Below are positions 1 through 7,972 of a DNA stretch of 50,487 nucleotides, piece after piece. Source of the stretch: an uncultured Mycoplasmatota bacterium (GTDB taxonomy: Bacteria; Bacillota_I; Bacilli_A; RF39; UBA660); contig CAMMOI010000005.1 in the NCBI GenBank assembly GCA_946498375.1, positions 1-50,487 on the forward strand. The letters run 5' to 3'. The notes beneath the pieces are model-generated. The model searched no databases. It saw nothing but the letters and a program-made list of their open reading frames with translations, and was not told the DNA's origin. A program made the position numbers and the translations under genes. Every line of letters begins with the position of its first letter. The stretch's first letter is position 1.

Positions 1-2
1 TA

Positions 3-1673
3 ACTAAGATAGGAATACTAGATCCTAATTTATATCAAATATTAAAGAAAAAATATAATGTTGATTTGATACATTTAACTATTAATGATGACTTAACTAG
101 TAATGCTAAGGATAATTCGATTGGTCTATTAAATAAGGATAATGATTTTAAAGATAGCTATTATAATGAATTGAGTGCTGTTTCGTTATTAGATTATCAA
201 GCAAATATTTATAATCCTACAAAAGTAACCAAAAGATTTTTAAAAGATTTTAATATTCAGCATAATGTTTTTAAAAATTATGATGCGATGTTATCTAGAA
301 GTTTAGTAAATTTATTTATTAATTTTACTAGTGCTAATTTAATACCATTTTTAAAAAGTATGAATATAGGGATACCTTGTATTTTGGGAAATAGTAAGAT
401 TTTGGATAATTATAAAGACTTAAAAAAATTTTTGGTAGTTGATAGTGATGATGATTGTAATGAAATTGCAGATAAAATTACTAAAGCTATTAATAATAGG
501 GGTAAAATAGTTAAACTATATCAAAAGTTTAAAAAAGATTATGATAAAGAATGTCTTAAATTAACTAATAAATTCTTAGAAATTGAGCCAGTTATTAAAG
601 CAGTTAATAATTATGAAAAATTAATTTCGGTAGTAGTTCCAGTCTACAATGTTGATAAGTATTTAGAAAAATCTTTGGATTCTATAATAAAAGCATGTAA
701 AGATGATATGGAAATATTATTAATTAATGATGGCTCAACGGATAGCAGTGGAGAAATATGCGAAAAATATGTAAAGAAGTATCCGCATTTAATTAAATAT
801 ATAAACCAAACAAATCATGGTTTAGGAAATGTTAGAAATGTAGGATTGGAATATGCCAAGGGTAAATACATTGCTTCAATTGATTCGGATGATACTATAG
901 ATCCCAATTTTTTTACAGATGCAATTTATTATTGTAATAATGATGTTGATATTGTTATATATGATTGGCTGTCAATAATACCAGATAAAGAAAATTTTCC
1001 TACTCCTGCAATGGATGAAATGCTTAAATTTGATAATAAGTTCAAAAAAATTTTATATGCTACTATTATGCCTTCAGCTTGTAATAAAATAGTAAAAAAA
1101 AGTTTATATGATGAATTAAATATCAAATATGCAGAAGGGTTAAAATTTGAAGATTTAAGCACTAATCCTTTAATAATGCTGAAAGCTCAAAAGATAAAAT
1201 ATATAAATAAATCATATTATGAGTATTTAATTACTCCAAATTCAATTATGCGAACTGCAGCAAATTATGATATGATTGATATTTTAAAAATGCTTGATGA
1301 TAGAATGGAAAAATATCCAAATATTGTGGCTAAATGCAGTATTAAAGAGTTTAGAAATTATGTTTATTGGTGGAGAATTGAAGAACTAATAATAAATCAA
1401 ATTTATAAAATGAATAAAAAAGAAATTTCTAAATATATAGCTTATATATATGATAAGATAGACTATTTATTAAAAGAAATATATGACAATAATAATGAGT
1501 TTGTTAATGAAACTATTTCTAAATTTGATGAAGAAACCCAAAAATTTGTGAGGGATAGAAATAAGTCAATATTAAAAGGAAATTTTGAAAATTTTATTTT
1601 AACATCAATAAAGGACAAAAGTTATAAAATAGTTACTGCTGCTATGATACTTTATAATATTGATAATAGATAA
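3..1673 (+). CDS. Glycosyltransferase, GT-B-like fragment fused to GT2 domain (5' end outside window)
   Basis: The frame is open to the left edge, so the true start lies outside; 556 residues are visible. The C-terminal part from about residue 208 is a family 2 glycosyltransferase: it opens with ISVVVPVYN, continues with INDGSTDSS (nucleotide-sugar site) and has an Asp-rich DSDD metal motif near the middle. The N-terminal ~200 residues look like the C-terminal half of a GT-B enzyme (a stretch like NIGIPCILGNSKILDN followed by acidic and helical segments). It probably transfers a sugar in the cytoplasm during surface polysaccharide or teichoic-type polymer synthesis; acceptor and donor cannot be read from sequence. 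A TTG at 66 is an internal codon, not a credible start. The fused architecture is an inference from motif order. Confidence 0.8.
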   Translation, partial: TKIGILDPNLYQILKKKYNVDLIHLTINDDLTSNAKDNSIGLLNKDNDFKDSYYNELSAVSLLDYQANIYNPTKVTKRFLKDFNIQHNVFKNYDAMLSRSLVNLFINFTSANLIPFLKSMNIGIPCILGNSKILDNYKDLKKFLVVDSDDDCNEIADKITKAINNRGKIVKLYQKFKKDYDKECLKLTNKFLEIEPVIKAVNNYEKLISVVVPVYNVDKYLEKSLDSIIKACKDDMEILLINDGSTDSSGEICEKYVKKYPHLIKYINQTNHGLGNVRNVGLEYAKGKYIASIDSDDTIDPNFFTDAIYYCNNDVDIVIYDWLSIIPDKENFPTPAMDEMLKFDNKFKKILYATIMPSACNKIVKKSLYDELNIKYAEGLKFEDLSTNPLIMLKAQKIKYINKSYYEYLITPNSIMRTAANYDMIDILKMLDDRMEKYPNIVAKCSIKEFRNYVYWWRIEELIINQIYKMNKKEISKYIAYIYDKIDYLLKEIYDNNNEFVNETISKFDEETQKFVRDRNKSILKGNFENFILTSIKDKSYKIVTAAMILYNIDNR

Positions 1674-2051
1674 TTGTTGTAGTAGAGCTTGATTTTTGCT
1701 TAAATTTTATTTATCTAACCTTTTATACTATGCAAAGAGTATATCGTTTTTTTGCTACAAAATTAGTTTTCGGGAAATCAATTTAAAGGTACAATTAAGT
1801 ACAATTTGATACAAAATGTGTATTTTCATTAGAAAGTGCACATTTTTCATTGGATTTTAGTAAAAAATGAAACTCCAGAATATAAATAATAAAAAATAAA
1901 AAAAAATTAGTATTTAACTAATAAATTATTTAGTATAACTTTATCGGTTCTTTTTTTTTAAATACACAATATTGTTTTTTTAGTTGATATATATTTTAAT
2001 AATAGTGTTCTTACGTATTTTGTGATAAACTAAATATAAGTGGTGATGTAA
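1674..2051. other. Intergenic region, 378 bases, no gene seen
   Basis: Very AT-rich stretch between two same-strand glycosyltransferase genes. It holds a weak hairpin with a T run (1724-1753), three imperfect direct copies of GTACAATT (1789-1796, 1799-1806 and a diverged one from 1809), and a possible promoter for the next gene (TTGTTT about 80 bases upstream of it with TTTAAT 17 bases further on). I see no RNA gene or plausible coding frame. Confidence 0.5.
1724..1753 (+). terminator. Possible weak rho-independent terminator
   Basis: Arms TATACT and AGTATA are separated by 8 bases and followed by TCG and a run of seven T. The stem is short and AT-rich, so it is only a candidate end for the glycosyltransferase transcript upstream. 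Confidence 0.35.
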
Positions 2052-2984
2052 ATGAAGAAAGATAATAAAACAATAGCAGTATTAATACCATGCTATAATG
2101 AAAGCAAAACTATTGAGAAAGTAATTAAAGATTGGAAAAAAGAATTACCTGAAGCAGATATATACGTTTATGATAATAATTCAACCGATAATACTGATAA
2201 AATAGCCAAAAAAGCTGGAGCAATTGTTAAATATGAATATAAACAAGGTAAAGGAAATGTTATAAGAAGCATGTTTAGACAAATTGATGCTGATTGTTAT
2301 ATCATGATTGATGGAGATGATACATACCCTTCTGAATTTGGCAGACAAATGTGTGATTTAGTTTTAGAAGGTAAAGCTGATATGGTTATTGGCGATCGTT
2401 TATCATCTACTTACTTTACAGAAAACAAAAGACTATTCCATAATTTTGGTAATAAAATAGTAAGATTTTTAATTAATAAATTATTTAAAAACAATGTAAA
2501 AGATATTATGACTGGATATCGTGCATTTTCATATGCATTTGTCAAAGGTTTTCCAGTATTATCTAAAGGGTTTGAAATAGAAACTGAAATGACAATTCAT
2601 GCAGTTGATAAAAATTTTAAATTAGTTGAAATTCCTGTTACCTATAGAGATAGACCAGAGGGAAGTGAATCTAAACTTAATACTTATAGTGATGGTATTA
2701 AGGTGTTAAAAACAATTGCCACTTTATTTAAAGAATATAAACCAGCTTTGTTTTTTTCACTAATTAGTATTATATTAATATTAATATCATTGATATTTGG
2801 TTTACCAATTTTTATTGAGTATTTTGATACCGGTTTAGTTCCTAGATTTCCAACATTAATATGTATTTGTATTATTTTAGTAATAGCTATTTTGCTGTGG
2901 ATTGCAGGACTTATTTTATCTGTTATTAATAAAAAACATAAACAATTATATGAGCTGTATTTAAATCTATTAAATAAAAAATAG
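2052..2984 (+). CDS. Polyprenyl-phosphate glycosyltransferase (GT2, DPM1/GtrB-like)
   Basis: A 310-residue family 2 glycosyltransferase: VLIPCYNE at the N-terminus, DNNSTDNT, the metal-binding IDGDDTYP, then two C-terminal membrane segments (about 235-257 and 270-295). This layout is that of enzymes that load a hexose onto undecaprenyl phosphate at the inner membrane face, giving a lipid-linked donor for outward-facing GT-C enzymes. Two GT-C-like genes and a DUF2142 gene follow, which fits a donor-plus-acceptor pathway. The ATG at 2052 is preceded by a GGTGAT-type ribosome site. The IS element is inserted 15 bases after its stop, so it has been separated from the downstream genes. The sugar is unknown. 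Confidence 0.85.
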   Translation: MKKDNKTIAVLIPCYNESKTIEKVIKDWKKELPEADIYVYDNNSTDNTDKIAKKAGAIVKYEYKQGKGNVIRSMFRQIDADCYIMIDGDDTYPSEFGRQMCDLVLEGKADMVIGDRLSSTYFTENKRLFHNFGNKIVRFLINKLFKNNVKDIMTGYRAFSYAFVKGFPVLSKGFEIETEMTIHAVDKNFKLVEIPVTYRDRPEGSESKLNTYSDGIKVLKTIATLFKEYKPALFFSLISIILILISLIFGLPIFIEYFDTGLVPRFPTLICICIILVIAILLWIAGLILSVINKKHKQLYELYLNLLNKK

Positions 2985-2999
2985 ATGATAACTTTGATA

Positions 3000-3019
3000 T
3001 GAACCCCGTTTCTTGGACA
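3000..3019 (+). repeat. IS left terminal inverted repeat
   Basis: Twenty bases beginning TGAACCCC and ending TTGGACA. It pairs with the right end except for the five central bases (GTTTC here, AAAAG in the right end when read inward). Its inner bases also form the 5' arm of a hairpin over the transposase ribosome site. Confidence 0.88.
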
Positions 3020-3030
3020 TAGAAACGAGG
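3004..3030 (+). promoter_or_regulatory. Hairpin covering the OrfA ribosome binding site
   Basis: CCCCGTTTC (3004-3012) and GAAACGAGG (3022-3030) form a 9-pair stem with one mismatch and a 9-base loop. The OrfA Shine-Dalgarno GAGG (3027-3030) lies in the 3' arm, and TTTTTAT follows directly. Transcripts entering from outside the IS would fold this and hide the ribosome site, and may also terminate there. Such protection against read-through expression is known in other IS families; here it is inferred from sequence. Confidence 0.6.
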
Positions 3031-3037
3031 TTTTTAT

Positions 3038-3550
3038 ATGAGTAAATTAAGTTATGAAGATAAAATTAATTTATATAAGGAAAGAAAAGAAGGAATATCA
3101 AGAGAAAGTTTATCGAGAAAATATAATATACGCGAAAATATAATCGATTATATGGTAAGTTTAATAGATAAACATGGAATAGATATTTTAAGAACTTCAA
3201 AAAATAAAGAGCATCCAAAATATGAAAAAGAAGAAGCAATCAATCGAGTTTTAATAAATGGTGAAGCTGCTTGGGCAGTAGCCATTGATATGGGATTACT
3301 AAGTTATGGAATGTTACAAAATTGGATTAAAAAATATAAAGAAAACGGGTATAATATAGTTGACCGAAAACGAGGAAGGAGTCCAACTATGTCTAAAAAA
3401 GATTTTGACCCTAAAACAAAGGAGACTATTGAAGAAGAAAATGAAAGACTAAAAAAAGAAAATTTATATTTAAAAGCGGAGCTAGAATATTCAAAAAAAT
3501 TGAGAGCCGTTGTTCAAGCAAGGAAGAATCAACAACAGAAGAAAAAGTAA
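3038..3550 (+). CDS. IS3-family transposase OrfA (HTH, leucine zipper)
   Basis: This 170-residue protein is the DNA-binding half of an IS150-type transposase. Two helix-turn-helix-like segments occupy roughly residues 1-110 (the first around REGISRESLSRKYNI, the second around LINGEAAWAVAIDMGLLSYG). A heptad leucine zipper follows near the C-terminus (EENERLKKENLYLKAELE). OrfA alone normally binds the IS ends and restrains transposition, while the OrfAB fusion is the active transposase. The start ATG has only GAGG 7 bases upstream, inside a hairpin. The C-terminus ends in a lysine-rich run whose A-rich codons provide the slip site for the fusion. Confidence 0.9.
   Translation: MSKLSYEDKINLYKERKEGISRESLSRKYNIRENIIDYMVSLIDKHGIDILRTSKNKEHPKYEKEEAINRVLINGEAAWAVAIDMGLLSYGMLQNWIKKYKENGYNIVDRKRGRSPTMSKKDFDPKTKETIEEENERLKKENLYLKAELEYSKKLRAVVQARKNQQQKKK
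3542..3550 (+). other. Probable -1 programmed frameshift site joining OrfA and OrfB
   Basis: OrfA ends AAA AAG TAA. Slipping back one base on AAG gives a continuous frame starting GTA AGT GTT that encodes the VSELRLKYPLK segment typical of IS3 OrfB N-termini. A second possible slippery run, A AAA AAA, lies at 3496-3502 and would also connect the frames. No independent start with a ribosome site is seen for the full OrfB, which supports expression by frameshifting. Confidence 0.6.
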
Positions 3551-4404
3551 GTGTTGTAAGTGAGCTTCGGCTAAAATATCCATTAAAGATTCTTCTACAA
3601 GTATCTGGTTTAGCTAAATCAGTATATTACTATACTTTATCTAAAATGGATAAAGATGATAAAAATAAAGAAATAATAGAAAAAATAAAAGAAGTATTCT
3701 TATACCATAAAGAAAGATATGGCTATCGTAGAATTACTTTAGAATTAAGAAATCAAGGATACAAAGTAAATCATAAAAAAGTTTATAGAATAATGATTAA
3801 ATTCGGATTAAAGCCATTAAAAAGGAATAAAAGAAAGTACTCTTCTTATAAAGGAACAGTTGGTAAAATAGCTGATAATCTTATTGAAAGAGACTTTGAT
3901 GCAGATAAGCCAAATGAAAAATGGTATACAGATGTAACCGAGTTTAACCTTAGAGGAGAGAAGATTTATTTATCGCCAATTATTGATGGTTTTAACCAAG
4001 AAGTAGTTTCATATAATATTTCTAAATCTCCTAATTTGGAACAAATAAATGATATGCTTAAAAAGGCATTTGATAAAACAAATGATAAAAACTTAGAAAA
4101 TTTAATATTTCATTCAGATCAAGGATGGCAATATCAACATCAATCTTATCAACAGCAATTAAAAAATAAAGGAATAAAACAAAGCATGTCCAGGAAAGGT
4201 AACAGTATGGATAATGGGTTAATGGAAAACTTTTTTGGACTACTTAAAACCGAAATGTTTTACGATCAAGAGAATAACTATAAAACAATTGATGATTTAA
4301 TAATTGCAATAAATGATTATATTAATTACTATAATTATGATAGAATTAAAGTAAAATTAAAAGGACTGTCTCCGGTGAATTACAGGTTACAATCCTCTAA
4401 TTAA
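3547..4404 (+). CDS. IS3-family transposase OrfB, DDE integrase domain
   Basis: Read in the -1 frame relative to OrfA, this gives about 285 residues, the usual IS3 OrfB length. The DDE catalytic triad is visible: first Asp in WYTDVTEF, second in HSDQGWQY, and Glu in NGLMENFFGLLKTEMF. Upstream of the core is a basic HTH_21-type segment (KERYGYRRITLELRNQGY). The protein cuts and joins the IS ends. The first in-frame ATG is at 3646, but starting there would delete the conserved VSELRLKYPLK region, so I take the coding region from the frameshift junction. All catalytic residues are present, so the copy looks active. Confidence 0.9.
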   Translation, partial: VSVVSELRLKYPLKILLQVSGLAKSVYYYTLSKMDKDDKNKEIIEKIKEVFLYHKERYGYRRITLELRNQGYKVNHKKVYRIMIKFGLKPLKRNKRKYSSYKGTVGKIADNLIERDFDADKPNEKWYTDVTEFNLRGEKIYLSPIIDGFNQEVVSYNISKSPNLEQINDMLKKAFDKTNDKNLENLIFHSDQGWQYQHQSYQQQLKNKGIKQSMSRKGNSMDNGLMENFFGLLKTEMFYDQENNYKTIDDLIIAINDYINYYNYDRIKVKLKGLSPVNYRLQSSN

Positions 4405-4418
4405 GACTAATTATAAAC

Positions 4419-4438
4419 TGTCCAACTTTTGGGGTTCA
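4419..4438 (-). repeat. IS right terminal inverted repeat
   Basis: Twenty bases, TGTCCAAC then TTTTGGGGTTCA on the plus strand. Read inward from the right it is TGAACCCC, five differing bases, then TTGGACA, matching the left end at 15 or more positions. Confidence 0.88.
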
Positions 4439-4495
4439 GTTCACTTATTGATAATAACAATCTTTTTATAAAAATATATTTATGAGGAGTAGGTG

Positions 4496-5872
4496 ATGAA
4501 AAAAGTATTTAATCAAATTCCATCAATTATTTTATTTTCATTGCCATTACTTTTTGTTTTTGGTGTTATGTTATTGGCATTTTATCCAGGTATAATGTCG
4601 CCTGATGCTATGGTGCAGTGGAATCAGGTTCAAACTAATTCAATTAATAATTGGCATCCTGCTTACACTACACTTTTTATAAAATTATTAACTATAGTTT
4701 GGAATTCTCCAACGTTTATAATTATTATACAAGATTTAATTATAGCTTTTATTGTTTCTTATACTTTAACTAGATTACATAAACATTATAAAGTTCCTCG
4801 TAAATATTTATTTATTATTAGTATTTTATTTGCCTGTAATCCTCTTAATTTTAATTTTGCTGTTAATATGTTAAAAGATACTTTATTTTCTTATTTTTTA
4901 CTTTTAATGCTAGCATTCATACTGGATATTATTAACGATAAAAAATGGTTAACTAAATGGTATAATGTTTTATTTTTAATATTAGATGGCCTTTTAATTA
5001 ATCTATTTAGACATAATGGAATTTTAATTACTATTATGTTGTCAGTTATAATTATTTTAGTTTTTAAAAAGAAAAAAATCTTGTATTTAGTATGTTTATC
5101 ATGGCTTATATTTTATCTTTTGCTAACTAATGTAGGTTTTAAAGTGTTGAACATTCAAGATAATAGTACAGCTAATAAATTTGGCCCTATAACTCATATT
5201 TTTGGACAAATTTTAAACAATGATAATATTACTTTATCAGATAATGAAATTGAAGAACTTTCTAAATACGCAGATATTAATAAATTAAAAGATACATTTC
5301 ATTCTTATAATATGGATTTTAGTATAAATACACAGAATATAAATTATATAGCAAATAATAAACTATCTTATCTTAAAATTGCCTTAAGTGTATTTCATAA
5401 ATATCCTTTTGAAATAATAAAGTATTATGCTAAGTTAGACTCATTTCTGTATAGTCCTATTCCATTTAAGGATTCTATAGTTGCCGGAATGTTCAATGAA
5501 AGTGAATTATATCTTTATGAAGATACATATCCAGAATTGAAAGAAAATAGTAAGATATTATGGTTAAATAAGCTAATAAAAAAGGTAACTCAGACTTATC
5601 AAAGTGGTATTATTGGAATTTTAACTATGCGTCCAGCAATTTATATGTATCTTTCTATTGCGTGTGTTATTTATTTAGTTAAAGTTTTGAAAAATAAAAA
5701 AATATTTTTACTTTTATTATCTTCAATTTTAAATACTATAAGTATTGCGCCTGCTATGCCAGTTGCATCAACAAGATATGTTTATATTACTTTTTTATCA
5801 TCTTGGATTATAATTTCTTTAACACTTTATATTATATATAAACAAATAAAATTTAAGCGTGTAAAAAAATAA
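4496..5872 (+). CDS. Polytopic GT-C-like membrane glycosyltransferase (DUF6020-like)
   Basis: A 458-residue integral membrane protein with about ten hydrophobic segments. Near the N-terminus it has FYPGIMSPDAMVQW followed by NNWHPAYTT, then NMLKDTLF and a LINLFRHNG segment. These match, in order, YYPGTLTYDSFVQL, DHHPVLHT, MWKDVIF and LNIFFRNNA in the protein at 6215, so the two are paralogues. The acidic first loop and polytopic plan are typical of GT-C enzymes that use polyprenyl-linked sugars outside the membrane; the GT2 at 2052 could supply that donor. The ATG at 4496 is chosen over the GTG at 4493 because GAGGAG lies 6 bases before it. Acceptor unknown. Confidence 0.7.
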   Translation: MKKVFNQIPSIILFSLPLLFVFGVMLLAFYPGIMSPDAMVQWNQVQTNSINNWHPAYTTLFIKLLTIVWNSPTFIIIIQDLIIAFIVSYTLTRLHKHYKVPRKYLFIISILFACNPLNFNFAVNMLKDTLFSYFLLLMLAFILDIINDKKWLTKWYNVLFLILDGLLINLFRHNGILITIMLSVIIILVFKKKKILYLVCLSWLIFYLLLTNVGFKVLNIQDNSTANKFGPITHIFGQILNNDNITLSDNEIEELSKYADINKLKDTFHSYNMDFSINTQNINYIANNKLSYLKIALSVFHKYPFEIIKYYAKLDSFLYSPIPFKDSIVAGMFNESELYLYEDTYPELKENSKILWLNKLIKKVTQTYQSGIIGILTMRPAIYMYLSIACVIYLVKVLKNKKIFLLLLSSILNTISIAPAMPVASTRYVYITFLSSWIIISLTLYIIYKQIKFKRVKK

Positions 5873-5903
5873 GACAAACATAACATTTAGTATGATTTAT
5901 TAG

Positions 5904-5938
5904 AAAAACAAATAAAGGAAAAATTTATTTGTTTTTTT
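5904..5938 (+). terminator. Rho-independent terminator after the GT-C-like gene
   Basis: AAAAACAAATAAA and TTTATTTGTTTTT form a perfect 13-pair, AT-rich stem with a 7-base loop, merging into a T run. It ends the transcript of the gene finishing at 5872. Confidence 0.8.
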
Positions 5939-6214
5939 ATGGTAAGAGTATAAGTATTATTTAATACACGAAAAAATATTTTATATTTTTATAATTTTTA
6001 CTATTTAAAATCATTTTTTAAGGTATTAAAATTATATTTATAGGTTTAATTAAATTATTTTTTAATAATTTAATTGATAATGATATATATACTATAAAAC
6101 TACTTTAAATATCATCAATTTAAGGAAAAATTATTGTATAAATACGTTACAAAACAATTGTAATAATCTTTTTTTAATATTAAATATATGTTAAACTAAT
6201 CTTTGTGAAGTATT
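5939..6214. other. Intergenic region with inverted repeat near a promoter
   Basis: Together with the terminator this is a 342-base gap of extremely AT-rich sequence. It holds a perfect inverted repeat TTACAA-5-TTGTAA at 6147-6163, about 26 bases upstream of a candidate extended -10 (6189-6197), where an operator would sit. A T run at 6169-6175 means it could instead be a terminator. I see no coding frame or RNA gene. Confidence 0.45.
6189..6197 (+). promoter_or_regulatory. Candidate extended -10 promoter for 6215
   Basis: TGTTAAACT has the TGn extension plus TAAACT, similar to the TGTTATAAT elements before several other genes in this window. It lies 18 bases before the start codon, so the leader would be very short. 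No clear -35 box is present. Confidence 0.35.
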
Positions 6215-7960
6215 ATGGATGTAGATAAAATTTTAAAACTAGTAAGTAATAACTATTTTATAGCTTTATTTATGAGCTTTTTGTCTATAATAGCATTATT
6301 TAATTTAGAAATTATACCGGTTTATAATTTATTTTCTTGGTTATTATTTTGTATACTATTTATTTATTTTTCTAAATTAAATATAAAGAAAAATATTAAA
6401 TATATTCGTGGATGCATTGTCATTTCTTTAATTTTCTCTATATTATCAATAGTTGGTAATACTGTATATAATAATTTATTTAATTCTAATTTGAATTTTA
6501 TAAGAGAAATATTTAAATTTAGTAATTTTTTAAATCTTTTAGGTCTAACATCCTTATTTTTTTCATTATTAATAATTTTAATTCCTAAATTATGTAGGAT
6601 AAATAGTAATAAATTTTTTAAAGGTGGAAAATCGTCTAAAGGTGTAATAATTTTTATAATCTCGATGTTTTTAATTTTTATTGCTTGGCTTCCTTACTTT
6701 TTAGCTTATTACCCGGGAACTCTTACTTATGATTCTTTTGTTCAATTAGATTTTGTTGTCAATAAATTTAAATTTATTTCTGATCATCATCCAGTATTAC
6801 ATACTATATTTATAGCTATACCATATTATATAGGTTCTATTATTTTTAATACGTCTAATAGTGCAGCAGCTTTAGTTACTATTTTACAAATGCTTATTAT
6901 GGCAGCAATTTTTGCTTATTTAATTTACTTTTTATATAAAAGAAATATACGATTAATTTATTTAATTATAATCTTACTTTATTTTATGTTTGTTCCAATT
7001 CATGGATTTCATAGTATTACAATGTGGAAAGATGTAATATTTGCCGGAAGTGTTTTATTGCTTATTATTCAAACTATTAAAATGTTTGAAAAAAATGAAA
7101 TTACTTTAAAAAATTCTATTGGTTTTATTTTAATTTCACTTTTAAATATCTTTTTTCGAAACAATGCTATATATGCCTATATTATATTAACTATATTTAC
7201 TTTTATAATTTTTAAGAGATACTATAAGCAATTGATTTGTATTTTTTTAATTATTTATGGTGTTTATTTTGGGATAAAAGGGCCAGTATTTAACTATTTT
7301 AATATCTCTCATACTGAATCTGCAGAATATATTTCAATTCCTTTACAACAAATCGGGAGAATGGCATGGAAAGATATAGATTTTAACAAAAAAGAAGAAA
7401 AATTAATAAATCAGTTAATTCCAATTGATACTTTGAAAGTTGTATACAATCCTATAGTTGTAGATCCGATAAAATTAAATGAAAATTATAATAGCGATGT
7501 ATTTAATAAAAATAAATTACAATATTTAAAGCTGTGGATAACATTAGTTAGAAAACATCCTGATATTGCTTTAGAATCATATTTTATTAGTACATTAGGA
7601 TATTGGTATCCTAATGTAAAAGTCATCTCATCAGCTACATGGATCTCTAATAACGAAATAGGTGTTTATAGAGATTCCAAGATTTCACCATCGATATTTG
7701 ATAATTTATTAAGTCATGATTATCCATTTATAAATATATTTAATAGTTTAGCAATAGTTTTTTGGGTGATTGGTATATTTATGTATATTACTAAAAAGAG
7801 ATTAGGTAGAAAATATTTATATTGCTTTATTCCTGTTATTGGAATATGGATTACAATTATGTTATCTGTACCTGCTTATGCTGAATTTAGATATATATAT
7901 TCAGCTTATACTACAATACCATTACTTATGGTAGTACCATATTTTAAATCGATAAAATAA
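6215..7960 (+). CDS. Polytopic GT-C-like membrane glycosyltransferase (DUF6020-like), larger paralogue
   Basis: A 581-residue membrane protein with about twelve or more hydrophobic segments. It shares the ordered motifs YYPG-x-x-x-x-D, H-H-P-x-x-H-T, W-K-D-x-x-F and F-R-x-N with the protein at 4496 but carries an additional ~150-residue membrane region at its N-terminus. The conserved acidic residue in the first outer loop and the polytopic plan suggest a GT-C enzyme transferring a lipid-linked sugar at the outer face. It heads a two-gene unit with the DUF2142 gene 12 bases downstream. The ATG is preceded by GTGAAG at short spacing. Specific sugar and acceptor cannot be inferred. Confidence 0.7.
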   Translation: MDVDKILKLVSNNYFIALFMSFLSIIALFNLEIIPVYNLFSWLLFCILFIYFSKLNIKKNIKYIRGCIVISLIFSILSIVGNTVYNNLFNSNLNFIREIFKFSNFLNLLGLTSLFFSLLIILIPKLCRINSNKFFKGGKSSKGVIIFIISMFLIFIAWLPYFLAYYPGTLTYDSFVQLDFVVNKFKFISDHHPVLHTIFIAIPYYIGSIIFNTSNSAAALVTILQMLIMAAIFAYLIYFLYKRNIRLIYLIIILLYFMFVPIHGFHSITMWKDVIFAGSVLLLIIQTIKMFEKNEITLKNSIGFILISLLNIFFRNNAIYAYIILTIFTFIIFKRYYKQLICIFLIIYGVYFGIKGPVFNYFNISHTESAEYISIPLQQIGRMAWKDIDFNKKEEKLINQLIPIDTLKVVYNPIVVDPIKLNENYNSDVFNKNKLQYLKLWITLVRKHPDIALESYFISTLGYWYPNVKVISSATWISNNEIGVYRDSKISPSIFDNLLSHDYPFINIFNSLAIVFWVIGIFMYITKKRLGRKYLYCFIPVIGIWITIMLSVPAYAEFRYIYSAYTTIPLLMVVPYFKSIK

Positions 7961-7972
7961 AAGGGTGTTGAT

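Larger units (their letters stand above)
3000..4438 (+). mobile_element. IS3-family insertion sequence, IS150-like, complete
   Basis: A 1439-base element with 20-base imperfect terminal inverted repeats starting TGAACCCC and ending GGGGTTCA, two overlapping-phase frames (OrfA with HTH and leucine-zipper features, OrfB with a DDE integrase core) and a terminal TG...CA. Size, gene plan and ends fit the IS150 group. The three bases either side (ATA left, GTT right) do not match, so no target duplication is visible. It sits between a GT2 gene and a GT-C gene in the glycan locus. Confidence 0.9.

Noticed and set aside
1789-1818. GTACAATT direct repeats as a regulatory array
   Set aside because: Only two good copies and one diverged copy in very AT-rich DNA; too little to support a call.
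4419-4441. A 3-base target duplication around the IS
   Set aside because: The triplets outside the inverted repeats are ATA and GTT; shifting the ends by a base does not create a match.
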